Shown: positions 38,301-47,284 of the stretch, in pieces | Numbering within the stretch: the stretch's first letter is position 1 | Layout: each line of letters begins with the position of its first letter | Assembly: GCA_905221615.1 (NCBI GenBank) | Contig: CAJNDT010001236.1 | Span: forward strand, 906,501 to 970,500 | Source: Symbiodinium sp. CCMP2592 | Lineage: Eukaryota > Sar > Dinophyceae > Suessiales > Symbiodiniaceae | Direction: 5' to 3' | Length of the DNA: 64,000 nt | Program-made: the position numbers and the translations under genes | Notes under the pieces: model-generated | Database searches by the model: none | What the model was told of the DNA's origin: nothing | What the model saw: only the letters and a program-made list of their open reading frames with translations

Positions 38301-38632
38301 GCGGGCTGTATGGTGCTGCGACCGTGGAGATGATGCAGGCACAGTTGGTGGTTGCTAAGATGGAGGATGAGGAGCTACCGGGTGAGGGGCGGAAGCAGGC
38401 GGACCTGGCAGCGACCCTCTTGGATGCAGTGCTGAACGAATCTCAGGGAGCTGTGGTTGCTGAGGGTGTAGCCGAGCAAGTGATCCCTGGTTCAGTCTTC
38501 TACGGGGCTTGTGATGGGCATGATGCAGGCCCGGACTCGGCTTTACTGGTTCTCGGCGGTGAAGCAGACCAAGGGACACGAAGTGAGATGAGGGATGATG
38601 AGGCCCATGGACCGGCTGAAGAAGAGGGGTGA
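35351..38632 (+). CDS. LINE1 ORF3: large acidic protein of unknown function
   Basis: Open from 35297 to TGA at 38632. The first ATG in frame is at 35408 (residue 20 if counted from the GTG at 35351). A hydrophobic segment (about 33-48, LAPLMSIALWVLVCFVW) near the N-terminus could be a signal anchor. Then come acidic stretches, Ser-rich runs, an Arg/Gly/Ser-rich tract (about 455-560), and helical acidic regions to residue 1093. A C-terminal block (QGQMTEEMIRGLYGAATVEM) has a counterpart in LINE2 ORF3. I do not recognise any domain. Its place between RT and poly(A) in two LINEs argues for a real, selected gene of the element. Capsid, envelope-like or chromatin roles cannot be told apart. Confidence 0.7.
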   Translation: MARLGPCYFARLLTEWLLFMVFLRMRSCQMQLAPLMSIALWVLVCFVWDGSGSPSADGPHAPFDDSADQEEARRTEDPRDVLNGTIREFGNGTNGVDEGPTSGEEVLNQGELQHSTELENDNDDTLAGLPGALQPEVGRWWFSAETRLRELQRAGCGNDRVIQQIRTLASHREIRSYMQYAEILLETLRSRVQGHPGAVDNVDDLAWSVDVEHSLWLSWTSMRLPPPGVVPEPVGIFNAVDGIRPGNATYTVLKRRRIGDLVAGPEPEGHEELTGGSCSSSSSVGSCVPPSNASDGAGSVQADHIDDEGNGEETGLFQLRAADIPTWESLVEQLGEWWDEGMQVGEAICMVRGISEGRRDDLYLRWLRGPLGSLGMDIVHSEHTSYEVGPPNFFRWAETIEGILWRCFCRDREQGTLQGVGEENREVEQDSAVLMERGRRGGQKHGGRGRSRSQRRDDRGDRRGERGGREDMESGRDRRGARACPAEGREGRTTERRGATGEERSARTEAHLSTAPWRRKKPEEFKPKPTRPSRASGCGSSTDGPRGSGAGSSTDRPSERDGRPGSSTDFDMSMTFFPNGPRDTDEGVDIWRYILGICTTDLPRGLATVPNGGPFISDDRADYIAEVLRGYTVHQQLLMTISLVTAVRAIMHELGAVMHAASLVEVELDGSDRDEVAVEVRDDDDEGHTSLVQLEATKVYGLVQHLQRELEGPSPGLARLRAANLHERLRRIRRVPGQLDVDLIDQAEALCVAVEDTGRRHVPTGFLSEPSQVDEWASQWWNRLQPMICGPSGAVSLSSSLPASSLDRVNEDVDCAVINELIEDMKETARDAEGLDEMQARFEQEEAEYLKGVQQAVEHHMGEEETRKCRDWDDWALFDEMHSGARPRRKRSILAVSLGSVAGGPGPEKRWKIPVAVGQEVRIRVEEEDGSEAETEVAEPVGVVSPGLASTTNSLEDTVPLNFLEFQRVYQQWRQGQMTEEMIRGLYGAATVEMMQAQLVVAKMEDEELPGEGRKQADLAATLLDAVLNESQGAVVAEGVAEQVIPGSVFYGACDGHDAGPDSALLVLGGEADQGTRSEMRDDEAHGPAEEEG

Positions 38633-38733
38633 GTCAAACTGTACGAAGCACGAGGGTGACGTCTGAAGGTGGGAGGTTAGAAGCCTGCTCCATTGGAGCT
38701 CTCCGGACGCCTGGCGGTCGGAAAAAGGTTCTC
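38633..38733 (+). other. LINE1 3' UTR
   Basis: 101 nt between the ORF3 stop and the A-tract. No AATAAA signal seen. Confidence 0.6.
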
Positions 38734-38769
38734 AAAAAAAAAAAAAACCCTAAACCCTAAACCCTAGGG
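38734..38769 (+). repeat. LINE1 poly(A) joined to CCCTAAA repeats
   Basis: A run of 14 A passes straight into about 2.7 units of CCCTAAA, then CTAGGG at the border to LINE2. The same junction type ends LINE2 at 58080. Confidence 0.85.
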
Positions 38770-38770
38770 T

Positions 38771-38788
38771 TAGCCATTTTGGCTCAAG
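38771..38788 (+). other. Dinoflagellate spliced-leader copy at LINE2 5' end
   Basis: TAGCCATTTTGGCTCAAG equals nucleotides 5-22 of the 22-nt dinoflagellate spliced leader. It lies at the border between CCCTAAA/CTAGGGT repeats and the LINE2 5' UTR, 57 nt before the ORF1 ATG. It shows the integrated cDNA was made from a trans-spliced mRNA. Confidence 0.9.
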
Positions 38789-38845
38789 GCCGAGGTACCT
38801 GCCCTGGTCGCCGCGGTGTGAAGCCTGTCGGGTAGGCGACTGGCC

Positions 38846-39856
38846 ATGTCCAAAGGGCTGCAGTTGGGGGCTCCGGGTTTGAACATACCTGACTTTGATC
38901 CTGACCTTGATGGGGACAGTCCTGCCAAGAAGCGGGGGGGTGAGCACAGGGTCAGTGGCACCAATAAGGCCAAACGGGGAGCCAAGGGTGACGATACCTC
39001 CTCGGATGACTCAGTGAGCCTCGCCAACATTACGCTTCGGGATCTCAGGGATTTGTTGGACGAGCAAGCGGGCAAGATCCTTCAAGCTAACAACAGTCAC
39101 TCGGAGAGTTTGGTGAACGCGCTTGAGGAACGTCAGAATGCCCGCATGGCAGGGATGGAGCAGGCTACCAAGGGGCTTGCAACCACGGTTGAGGGGGTTC
39201 AGGAGCGCTTGGCCAAGCTCGAGTCACTCATCCAACGGGGACCGCCTTCTGTCAAGCCTGATGACGAGCGCAGGCGCCAGACCCTCGTCTTTGGCGGATG
39301 GGAACGGGACACTCGACGCCAGACTATTGTTATGGAAGTCACCGAGGCACTCACCCGGCTGGGGCTTACCACTTCGGTCGATGAATCGGTCTTCACCACT
39401 GGCCCGCGGAGATCCCTTGCACTCCTCAACATGCCCTTGCGCCTCCAGGAATCCGATGCCGCCAGGAAAGCCAGGATGCACAAAGTGCTTACCACCGTTA
39501 ACTCTGCGGATGCCCGGACTTCGGCTGGCAAAAAGCTCTGGTGCTCATACAGTAAGACGAGGGCGGAACGCCAGATGGGAGGGCACTGCTCCTGGATCAA
39601 GAGATCCCTGGGGGCCATCTCCGACGACCTTGCTCAGTCAGTTGATCTGGAGTATAGCACGGGATCGGCCTGGCTTGGGGAGAGTTTGATCGCTAGCGTG
39701 GCAAGACAACCAGGGAACGGGGCGAATTCGCATGAGATGATCACGATACCATCAGAGGACACAGGGCCGCAGTGGGTTGACTTGGGAGCACTGGCAAAAG
39801 AATCAGGGCATCCGGTTGACAAGCTCAGGGGGGCACTCGATGCCAACCGCCGATGA
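38846..39856 (+). CDS. LINE2 ORF1: RNA-binding chaperone-like protein
   Basis: 336 aa from ATG. Lys/Asp-rich N-terminus, coiled coil (about 60-130), RRM-like region with TLVFGGWERD (146-155) and TGPRRSLALLNMPLRL (185-200), and a C-terminal domain ending DANRR. It aligns in order with LINE1 ORF1 (shared GGW.RD, TGPRRS.AL, MPLR, LEY.TGSAW/FEYKTGTAW, EQSRR/DANRR). The stop is UGA (39854-39856), followed by CAG and an open, in-frame path into ORF2. Confidence 0.8.
   Translation: MSKGLQLGAPGLNIPDFDPDLDGDSPAKKRGGEHRVSGTNKAKRGAKGDDTSSDDSVSLANITLRDLRDLLDEQAGKILQANNSHSESLVNALEERQNARMAGMEQATKGLATTVEGVQERLAKLESLIQRGPPSVKPDDERRRQTLVFGGWERDTRRQTIVMEVTEALTRLGLTTSVDESVFTTGPRRSLALLNMPLRLQESDAARKARMHKVLTTVNSADARTSAGKKLWCSYSKTRAERQMGGHCSWIKRSLGAISDDLAQSVDLEYSTGSAWLGESLIASVARQPGNGANSHEMITIPSEDTGPQWVDLGALAKESGHPVDKLRGALDANRR
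39854..39856 (+). other. In-frame UGA between LINE2 ORF1 and ORF2
   Basis: TGA CAG; the following codons stay open without a stop through the whole endonuclease and RT. The first ATG in that frame is only at 40085, inside the region before the endonuclease. Confidence 0.65.
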
Positions 39857-42135
39857 CAGGAGCCGGATCTTGGCGAACTCCTTGGTTTGCTCCGCACTTG
39901 TCAAGATGATGTGGAGCGGCTTGAAAGGAGTGGGAATTCATTTGCTAACTGGGGTGCTGCGGATGTTTCTGCAAGATCTCACGAGGTGCATGGGACCAGG
40001 AATGCCTGTCAGGGTGCTGCCCCGGAAGGGTACGGCGCCTCCTCTGGCGTCAAGGCTGTTAAAACAGCGGCCGTGCGCGGGAGAATGAATTTGAGCACTT
40101 TGCAGGGATCCCGGAATCAGGGCTCGCTATCGGTCGACAACCATGTTGAGCAAGAATTCTCGATACTGGGATGGAACGTGGGTGGTGCTGAACTGGGAAA
40201 TCTCACGGAAGCAGCTCGTCTTTCAACAGGGCAACCATTACACACGAGTCAGCTTTTTCTTCTTCAAGAAGTACCAAGGGTTCAGGATGGGTGGAGTACG
40301 TGGCACCAGGATGCTTGGACAGTTTGTTCCTACCAACACAAGGATCAATGGAGAGGGACGGGGGTTATGTTCTGCAAGGATGCGTGGTCTATCCTCCGAA
40401 GAGTGCCGGCGGGCAAGGGCTCCTGGTTCAAACTTCGGCGACTTTGTGATGGTTTCGAGCTGTGGCTTGCTACCTTTCACTTCACTCCGGGGTGTACAGT
40501 TGATTGCTTCGCTTCGCAGGTGGATGCTTTCCTCCGGAAAAAGCCCGCAGGCAAGAACAGAATTGTGGTGCAAGGGGATGCGAACGCAGGTCTGGCATGG
40601 ACTCAGGGTGAAGGCACCTTACAGCCGTCGGGGAGGGATGCCAAAGCTCTACTCCTCCTGGACAGGTTTGCCAAGCACGACCTCTCCCTGGTGCCACCTA
40701 GGTCCCCCTATGTGGCTTTGCCTACGTCGAGACCTAGACAGGAGGGTCGGGAAGGCAAACAGATTGATCTCTTCGCGACGTCCCGCTTCAGACATGAGGG
40801 CATGATCATTCACAGGGACTCAAGCTACAGCATAGGGACGGACCACGAGCTTCTGCAAGGAGTCTTCAAGGTCGTAAAGGGGAAGGTGGTTGCGAGGTGC
40901 CAGACCAAGCCTCGTGTCTGGATAGGGGGCCCGAGCAAGATTGAGCACATTGACCAAGGGGTTTTGGAGGGATTGGCTCGGACTTGCACGAAACCACGAA
41001 GGAGCTTGGCTTATAAGGACCCCAAGCACGTTGTCCTTATGTTCCAGCAGGCGAGGATCTCGCGGACCCGGGAGGCTTGGAAAAGGGCCCTCGCCTATCG
41101 CCGTGCGGCGCGGCAGAAGTGGGAGAAGGCACGTCAGGACAGGGCTCTGCAGGGCGACTGGAAGGCGTTTCAGCAGAGCAAAGTGGCCACCAAACAGGGA
41201 TGGGAGATTGAGTATGCCGACCTGCAATCTAGGGACCCGCATGCCACGGTACATGATCACCTAAGTGCGCTCTATAAGGGCCAGGACATTGAGCCGAAAT
41301 ACAACGCGGACCAGGAGGTTCAGGCTTTCACGGTTGAAGAACTCCGAACAGCCTTATCCCAGCTTAAAGGGGGAAAGTCGGTTGGGCGTGACCTCACTTC
41401 GAAGGAGCTTCTTGAAGGGGTGATCAACATTGAAGGTGGACAATCTCACTTGCTGGAGTTTATGAATCGTGTGTTATGCACACAGGTAATTCCGCCAGCA
41501 TGGAACCAACCCTTGCTGATCGTCCTCCCAAAAACTGACCAACCTGCTTCTCCGTCGGATCTGAGACCAATTGCCCTGGGCAGTTCGGCCTCCAAGCTCT
41601 TCTCCAGGCTTGTGCTGAACAGGGTATCGCATCGTTTTGCCTACACTAGTCACGCTCAATGTGCGGGAGGGCAGCGTCAATGCTCAGATGTCATCTTTGC
41701 CATATACCGTCTATTGCAGTTAGAGAAAGAGTGGAAACAGGGTCTTGTGATATCCCAGATTGACGTCTCCAAGGCGTTCGATTCGCTCAGTCGGACCAAG
41801 CTCATTCATAAGCTGGAGCAGCTGTTAGGCGACACACCTGAATGCAGATGCCTTAGAAATCTGCTCTGTAGTACGGAGGCAACGCTACAGACAGTGTGGG
41901 GTTCGTCTACGTTTCGGATGTTCAGTGGTATCAAACAAGGGGCGACCGAATCCCCACTCCTGTTTTCCTATATTATGGAGCAGGCGTTGGGCGAAGCTTC
42001 GAGCCGCTATCGTTGGCAAGACAGACCTACTCTCTTTCCCGACCTCCCCTGCGAGGACTCTCTTTTTATGGATGATGGATTACTCTGGGCCAGGGATGTT
42101 GAAAGCTTGAGAAGGAAACTTCAGGAGTTCGCAAC
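39857..42135 (+). pseudogene. LINE2 ORF2, 5' part: endonuclease and RT up to motif C (interrupted)
   Basis: Open from the UGA. The endonuclease shows GWNVGG, LLQEVPR, GTGVMFCKD, GDANAGLAW and GTDHELLQ. RT: LRPIALGSSASKLFSRL, motif A SQIDVSKAFDSL, motif B SGIKQGATESPLLF, motif C SLFMDDGLLW. The frame then enters the left end of the DNA transposon at 42136 and stops within it (42215-42217). The rest of the RT lies at 53273-54091. Confidence 0.85.
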
Positions 42136-42168
42136 CCCTGGGCATCGGTTATTGATTCTAATCAATAA
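42136..42168 (+). repeat. Left terminal inverted repeat (33 bp)
   Basis: Starts CCCTGGGCATCGGTTATTG and contains the inner palindrome TTATTGATTCTAATCAATAA. Identical, inverted, to 53240-53272. Confidence 0.95.
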
Positions 42169-42330
42169 TTCTGAAGGCGTATTGATTTTGGTGTCAAATC
42201 ATATATTTTTTCATTGATTCGAAGCGCCTCAGCAGGAGACTCAAAACCAATATATAAATCAAACGAAAAAAGTATATATCTGAGCCATCAAATCAATATA
42301 TTTTCATAGGTTAGGAAACGATCAAATCAA
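42169..42330. repeat. Left subterminal ATTGATT/AATCAATA repeats
   Basis: ATTGATTTTGG, CATTGATTCG, AAATCAATATA, GATCAAATCAAC: repeated short blocks in both orientations next to the TIR; typical of transposase-binding subterminal regions. Confidence 0.6.
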
Positions 42331-42609
42331 CAGAAAAGCAAGCTTAAACATGAAGAGTTCGCACCTTTGTTTCTGCATGTCGCCTTTGAAGAGTATGCTC
42401 GCCTTCGTTTAAACCATATAGGGTGTAGGGTTAAACTTTCATGATGCAGGTGTAGGTCTTGGGCTAAGAGGACTGTAAGGTCTCTAAGCACACTGTATAC
42501 ATACAAGGCAGAGCAGCTGCCCAATTGTGAAACAGAGCTCACCTTTTCTCAAGGTCGGATCCTTTTAGCAAGGATCACGGGTCCGTGCAACATCCTTTGG
42601 GCAAGGATG

Positions 42610-44499
42610 TCAGAAGTCGTCCTTCATGGCAAAGCCGGGCTTTGAAAGGTGTAAATGAAGTAGGATTCTGTATTTCTGACAAAGCTTGTCTGATATTCTT
42701 GTTGCTTTGAGTCCAAACGACACAGAGTGCCCCAGCCTTGAAACTGCTCCAACAAAGTCCTCTGCACGAAAACACCAATGATACCTTGGGTTGAGAAAGA
42801 AAGCATCAAGCAGCATGTGATGCATGCTGTGCAGCTTCGAAACTTTGTTGAACAGTTTCTTGTCCAGAGACTTGGCCCACTCATGAAGGTCGTGATAGCT
42901 GTTGAAGAACCTTTTGTCAAGGTTCATGAGCTCCGCATGCTCCTCGTCTGTGAGGAACATGCCACTCGTGTCAAACAGCTCACCGATCTCGCAGAAGCTC
43001 TGCAAACAATCGATCATGACCCCATGAATGTTGTCAGAGCCGTCTAAGAGGCTCCGAAGCACTCCAAGGACCACAGGAGCAAGATGCTTAAGTTCGGCTG
43101 CTTTGCATGCGAGTGCGGGATACTTCTTGTGCGGAGACCGGACGTCTGTAAACATTGAGATCCTCAGGTTTGTTAGCCGCACTTCCGTTTGGCTGGCTGT
43201 GTACATCTCCTGCACTTCGCGGAACACGATAGCGAGTCTGTCGGTGGCTGAGACTCTCTGTCGTCCTCGGCCATCGAAGAAGCACAAATAGTGGAAGATC
43301 GAGCCGAGGAGATGAGAGCCCACTCCATGGTTCCAGAGGACGTGAAGGGCGTCGTGTCGGACCAAGGTCGTGGAGACACCTGGTATTTTGAAAAGGCTGT
43401 GGGTTGAGCGGGGGTTTGCCAGAGCCTCGTCGGTGTTGACGTACTTGAACCTTTGGTCCTTTTCCCGAAGCAGCTTGACCGATTTGCCTTTTGCACAAGG
43501 CCTGCCCTTGTAGACTGGCTGCCTGCAGTCACAGCCAAAGCACGGTTTCTCGGACCGCCAGTGGGGCAGGCCGAGGCAGTTGCTGTAAAAGTCTGCATCC
43601 CCCTGTATGCACCAAAGGACCGCTCTGAAGCTGGTTCCCGGTATGAGCCTCTGCCCCGCCAGGTCTGCCATGGGGGACCCTTTTGGCAAGGGCCCCCCAT
43701 CTGGTGCTGTTTCTGGATGTCTGCCTTTTTTCAAGGCAGCAAAAGACCACTGCACCCATTTCTCCACAGGCGTCCACGTCTCTTTCGCTGTGCATGACTT
43801 CGGCCATGAGCACAGCAAAAGGTGGGTGTCAGTGCTGGAAAACACCGAAGCTAGCACCCCACCCCAGCTCCAGACCATCAAACTGTCGCGACACTGAAAC
43901 TCAACAGCGTCCCCGTGAAAGAAAAGGGGAATGGTCCATTTCTTGTCCTTGACCTTTTTGCCAAAGGCCAGAGGAGCGACGAGTCTGTGGTCTTGCTTCT
44001 TTTCAACTTGCTGCCAAAAGCAGGCAAGCTCGTCTGCCCCGAAGAGTTGTCTGAATTGTTCTCGGTAGTTGTTGCCCAAGTCTGCGAAGAGCAAGTGGGG
44101 AAGGAACAAATGGCACGTTGCTGATACAGGCTTTGTGGTTTTGGGGTCTCTCGCTTTCACATTGATGGCGAGGGGCTGGCACAGCTGCACTTGGGGACAA
44201 AATTTTGTCAAAATGTCCCTTGTTGAATTGCCAGGGTTTTCTCCGAACGTGCCCGCTCGGGCCAAGTCCATCAAGCCCTCCCCACTGGCTCCGTCGAGCA
44301 TCGCAAGTCGACTCAGCTCGGCCACGAGGTGAGCTGACAAGAGACCATGTGACCAGAGCTGTAACAGTCGCTCGCACAGGGCACTGTCGCGGGCTTCCTC
44401 TGCCTTTTGACAAGGCTGCCCATCTGCTTTCTCCATTTCCCATTGCCATCCTCGAAGCCTCTTTGTTTTGGGCCCATCACGAGACGAGCTTGCAGCCAT
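42610..44499 (-). CDS. Transposase-like protein of the 11 kb element
   Basis: 629 aa from ATG 44499. Conserved-looking core: PLFFHGDAVEFQ (Asp197), PKSCT, a Trp-rich stretch, RAVLWCIQGDADFYSNCLGL (Asp301) followed by PHW and a Cys cluster CFGCDC (320-325), and VRHDALHVLWNHGVGSHLLG (His382-Asp383). The order acidic motif, LRA.LW.I.D-like strand, C..C pair, then H/D helix resembles the Tnp2-type transposases of CACTA/EnSpm elements. It lies nearest the left TIR and reads toward it. It could catalyse excision and insertion; catalytic residues are inferred, not proven. The 3' flank has three hairpin motifs within 65 bp. Confidence 0.55.
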   Translation of the reverse strand: MAASSSRDGPKTKRLRGWQWEMEKADGQPCQKAEEARDSALCERLLQLWSHGLLSAHLVAELSRLAMLDGASGEGLMDLARAGTFGENPGNSTRDILTKFCPQVQLCQPLAINVKARDPKTTKPVSATCHLFLPHLLFADLGNNYREQFRQLFGADELACFWQQVEKKQDHRLVAPLAFGKKVKDKKWTIPLFFHGDAVEFQCRDSLMVWSWGGVLASVFSSTDTHLLLCSWPKSCTAKETWTPVEKWVQWSFAALKKGRHPETAPDGGPLPKGSPMADLAGQRLIPGTSFRAVLWCIQGDADFYSNCLGLPHWRSEKPCFGCDCRQPVYKGRPCAKGKSVKLLREKDQRFKYVNTDEALANPRSTHSLFKIPGVSTTLVRHDALHVLWNHGVGSHLLGSIFHYLCFFDGRGRQRVSATDRLAIVFREVQEMYTASQTEVRLTNLRISMFTDVRSPHKKYPALACKAAELKHLAPVVLGVLRSLLDGSDNIHGVMIDCLQSFCEIGELFDTSGMFLTDEEHAELMNLDKRFFNSYHDLHEWAKSLDKKLFNKVSKLHSMHHMLLDAFFLNPRYHWCFRAEDFVGAVSRLGHSVSFGLKATRISDKLCQKYRILLHLHLSKPGFAMKDDF

Positions 44500-44526
44500 G
44501 ATCCTTTTGACAAGGAGCAAGCCCAA

Positions 44527-45170
44527 ACCATGGCATCTCTACAAAATTCTACTATATGTAGTGATGACAACTATACGACTCCCTTCCAAGTTTCATTGCT
44601 AAGATTAGAAACACACGACATGAGAAAGGCATGTATAAGGTAAATTTGTACACAGTTTACACACTGTGCACATACATAACTGCTTGTGTTAGTCTACACA
44701 TACACACAACCATTATCACTTATTCTCTACATCTACACACCCAAGTTTAAGCGGGCTCTTGCCGGCTAAGATTTGTCCCACATCATCAACACGATAGTGA
44801 TCAAGCTGAGTTTCAAGCTTGGTGCGAAAGAAAGTACCTCATTCCGGAAAGCTTTGCAAATGCCTCCTTCATCTTTTTCCGCTGAGTGCAGCTGCCGGGT
44901 TCCAAAACTTCAAGCCCTAGGTGTTGTTCTGCTTGTTTCTTTAGCACGTGGGGGGGCTTGAAGTTTGAAGCGACGGCCTTCCTGGGAGGGACAGTAAAAC
45001 TAAAGCTAGTGTTTGGCCTCAGGGCTTTCAGGGGTTCAGCTTGCAGTTTCCGCGCTTTTGCTGCGAGACTGGCTTTCGGGGTTTAGGGTTTAGGGTAGCG
45101 CTTTAAACTGTGTTTCCGGCACACCGGGTGGCTTGAAAAACTACGAGTGAAAAGAAGCCCCTCACCAAGG
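44527..45170. other. Upstream spacer of the transposase-like gene
   Basis: Free of hairpin motifs. Contains CACATACA-type simple sequence (44670-44750) and one TTTAGGGTTTAGGG pair at 45081-45094. No ORF of note. Confidence 0.4.
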
Positions 45171-45361
45171 TCAGAAGCACCTTTTTACAAGGTGCTGAAA
45201 CCTTGTGGCAAAACTTGCCAGCGAGTTTTGGCTGGACCTTTTAGCAAGGTCGCAAAGGCCGCCTTTGATGAAAGAAGGGGCGACCTACCAGGCACCTTTT
45301 ATAGCCCAAGGTGCCTGTGGCAGATCCTTTGTTCAAGGATCCACCCTGAAGCCTGAAGCTC

Positions 45362-46522
45362 TCACTTCCGGGAGCCTCTGCTGTTGGTGGAGGCCGCCTT
45401 GTTGGCCAGCTGCCTTAGCTCCCGAGTTTCGCTCCGGGCCTTTTTTACTTTCTCAGCACCCTGCAGGATGACTTGCTTAGCCTCTTCCCAATCCGGAGTC
45501 TTCTTCATGAGTAGGGCCTTCAGCTGCTCCTGCACGACCCGGCAGCTGTCCTTGAGCTCCAGGGCCTCGTCTTTGCCGGTCTTGGTGAGTCGCTTGGCAG
45601 TGCAAGCCTCCTTGAAGGCCTGGTCCAGATCGTCCACCGCCGCCTGCAGAGTGTTTCGGCAGGTCCGGGCCTTTGCCAGCACCTTGGAAGTGTCAGGGGC
45701 GACTTCCTGGCCTTCGGCAGTCCCATCCTCCAAAGCCAGAAGCTGGTTGCCTCCTTTTCCTTTTGTCAAGGACTTCCCCTTGCCGGCACTTTTGCCTTTG
45801 GCAGCGACGGTGCCCTTGCTCCCCCAGTGCTCTGTGTTGGTGAGCTGGGTCTGCAAGTCCATGCCGAAAAACTTGGCGAACTCTTCGAGATCGTCATCCT
45901 CGGCATTCCTTTCTTGGCCCATGGTCCAGGCTTTGGAAGTCTTCACAGTGGTGGTCCGCTGAACATCGCCACGGTCGGTGTACTGGTACACCGACGGAGT
46001 GAAGGGGTCCTGCCTCCAGCCCAGCCGTCCTGACTGGACATGGAGCTGGAACTCCTCCCATCCGAAGCGGTCGATGGCGATTTTCTCTGAGAACCATTCC
46101 TCCTTCTTCTCCAACTTGGAACCCTGCGAGCTCCTGGCCTCCACGTGCACAAACTTTGGCGACCCCTTTTTCAAGAGAAACATCGCGGTCAAGAGGCCCT
46201 TGCCAGCCTTGCTGGCCTCCTCGTACTCCTGCTTGCCTTCCGGGTCTCGCTTGAGAGACGTCTGGTGGGAACTCCAAGCACGGCTGTGCTCCTGTTTGGT
46301 GAGGACTAGCTGCAGCTCCTTGCCGGCCTCCTCTACGTCGTCGTTCCTGTCGGTGATGGCCTGCACTTTCTCCTCCAGCTTCATCGCCTGAAGCTTCTTC
46401 AAAGCACCTTTTGTCAAGGCCAACTTCTTGAACTTCCCCTGACCTTTTTTCAAGGCCGGCTTCTTCACCACCTTCGGGCTTTTCAGAATCCCTTTGGGGG
46501 CACTCTTTCCTTTTGGGGCCAT
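45362..46522 (-). CDS. Lys-rich accessory protein 1 of the 11 kb element
   Basis: 386 aa from ATG 46522 (MAPKGKSAPKGILK). A very basic N-terminus with KKGQGKFKK and LTKGALKKLQ, then a folded-looking middle (KFVHVEARSSQGSK, IAIDRFGWEEFQLHVQSGRL, WRQDPFTPSVYQYTDRGDV), a second basic/low-complexity part (GKSAGKGKSLTKGKGG), and a helical C-terminus (LAKARTCRNTLQAAVDDLDQ). No family name known to me. Several KGxL peptides are encoded by copies of the hairpin motif. A DNA-binding helper of the transposase is one guess. Confidence 0.6.
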   Translation of the reverse strand: MAPKGKSAPKGILKSPKVVKKPALKKGQGKFKKLALTKGALKKLQAMKLEEKVQAITDRNDDVEEAGKELQLVLTKQEHSRAWSSHQTSLKRDPEGKQEYEEASKAGKGLLTAMFLLKKGSPKFVHVEARSSQGSKLEKKEEWFSEKIAIDRFGWEEFQLHVQSGRLGWRQDPFTPSVYQYTDRGDVQRTTTVKTSKAWTMGQERNAEDDDLEEFAKFFGMDLQTQLTNTEHWGSKGTVAAKGKSAGKGKSLTKGKGGNQLLALEDGTAEGQEVAPDTSKVLAKARTCRNTLQAAVDDLDQAFKEACTAKRLTKTGKDEALELKDSCRVVQEQLKALLMKKTPDWEEAKQVILQGAEKVKKARSETRELRQLANKAASTNSRGSRK

Positions 46523-47066
46523 GGCTGTTGCTGGCCTCGAAGGACAAAAGCTAGGCAAGCTCCTTCAGAGCTACGAATTACTGGCTCCTGGCCAAAAAAA
46601 CTGCTGCAAAATACTGCATAAAGCTCCACATGTAGATGTGCATGCATGATTTCCTATATATATATATGTATATATAATGTACATGTCCATGCACAGAAAC
46701 GTCTGCATATGTATTTACAAAAGTGTGTGTGTGTGTGTGCACTATATGATAAATTTAGCACACACTGTGTAAACTATATGATGATTCACAGCCAAACATT
46801 ATTCCAGGCAGGGGCCTCCTTATAAGCATCAGCCGTGGTGTGTTTGTGTGTGTAGACGTATGTTTGTATATATATATATATATATATATTATATGTGTAT
46901 ATACACATATGTGTACATATTCTTGGTTACTTCCCCCACAACCTTTCGGATCTCGGGTTAGGGTTTGAAGGCTTTAAGGCTTATGGTTTGTGGGGTTTGG
47001 GGGTTTGGGGTTTAGGCGGCTAGAGTTTTGGTTTTCGAGGCTTCGTGCTGGAGAGGGAGAGGCCGG

Positions 47067-47100
<34 letters not shown>

Positions 47101-47154
47101 GAGAGAGACAGAGAGAGAGAGAGAAACAGAAAGAGACAGAGAGACATAACAAGG

Positions 47155-47220
<66 letters not shown>

Positions 47221-47253
47221 GATGGACACAGAGGGAACAAAAGACAGACAGGC

Positions 47254-47284
<31 letters not shown>

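Larger units (their letters stand above)
30910..38747 (+). mobile_element. LINE1: full-length non-LTR retrotransposon with three ORFs
   Basis: It starts with tandem spliced-leader ends, then ORF1 (31110), UGA, ORF2 with endonuclease and RT (32211), ORF3 (35351), a short 3' UTR and a 14-A tail that runs into CCCTAAA repeats. All three ORFs are open, and RT and endonuclease motifs are intact, so this copy may be competent. It is about 7.84 kb. LINE2 directly downstream has the same plan and homologous ORFs. Distinct from the DNMT-bearing element at 1-7572: it has no DNMT or C48 module, and RT motif C is FMDD. Confidence 0.9.
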
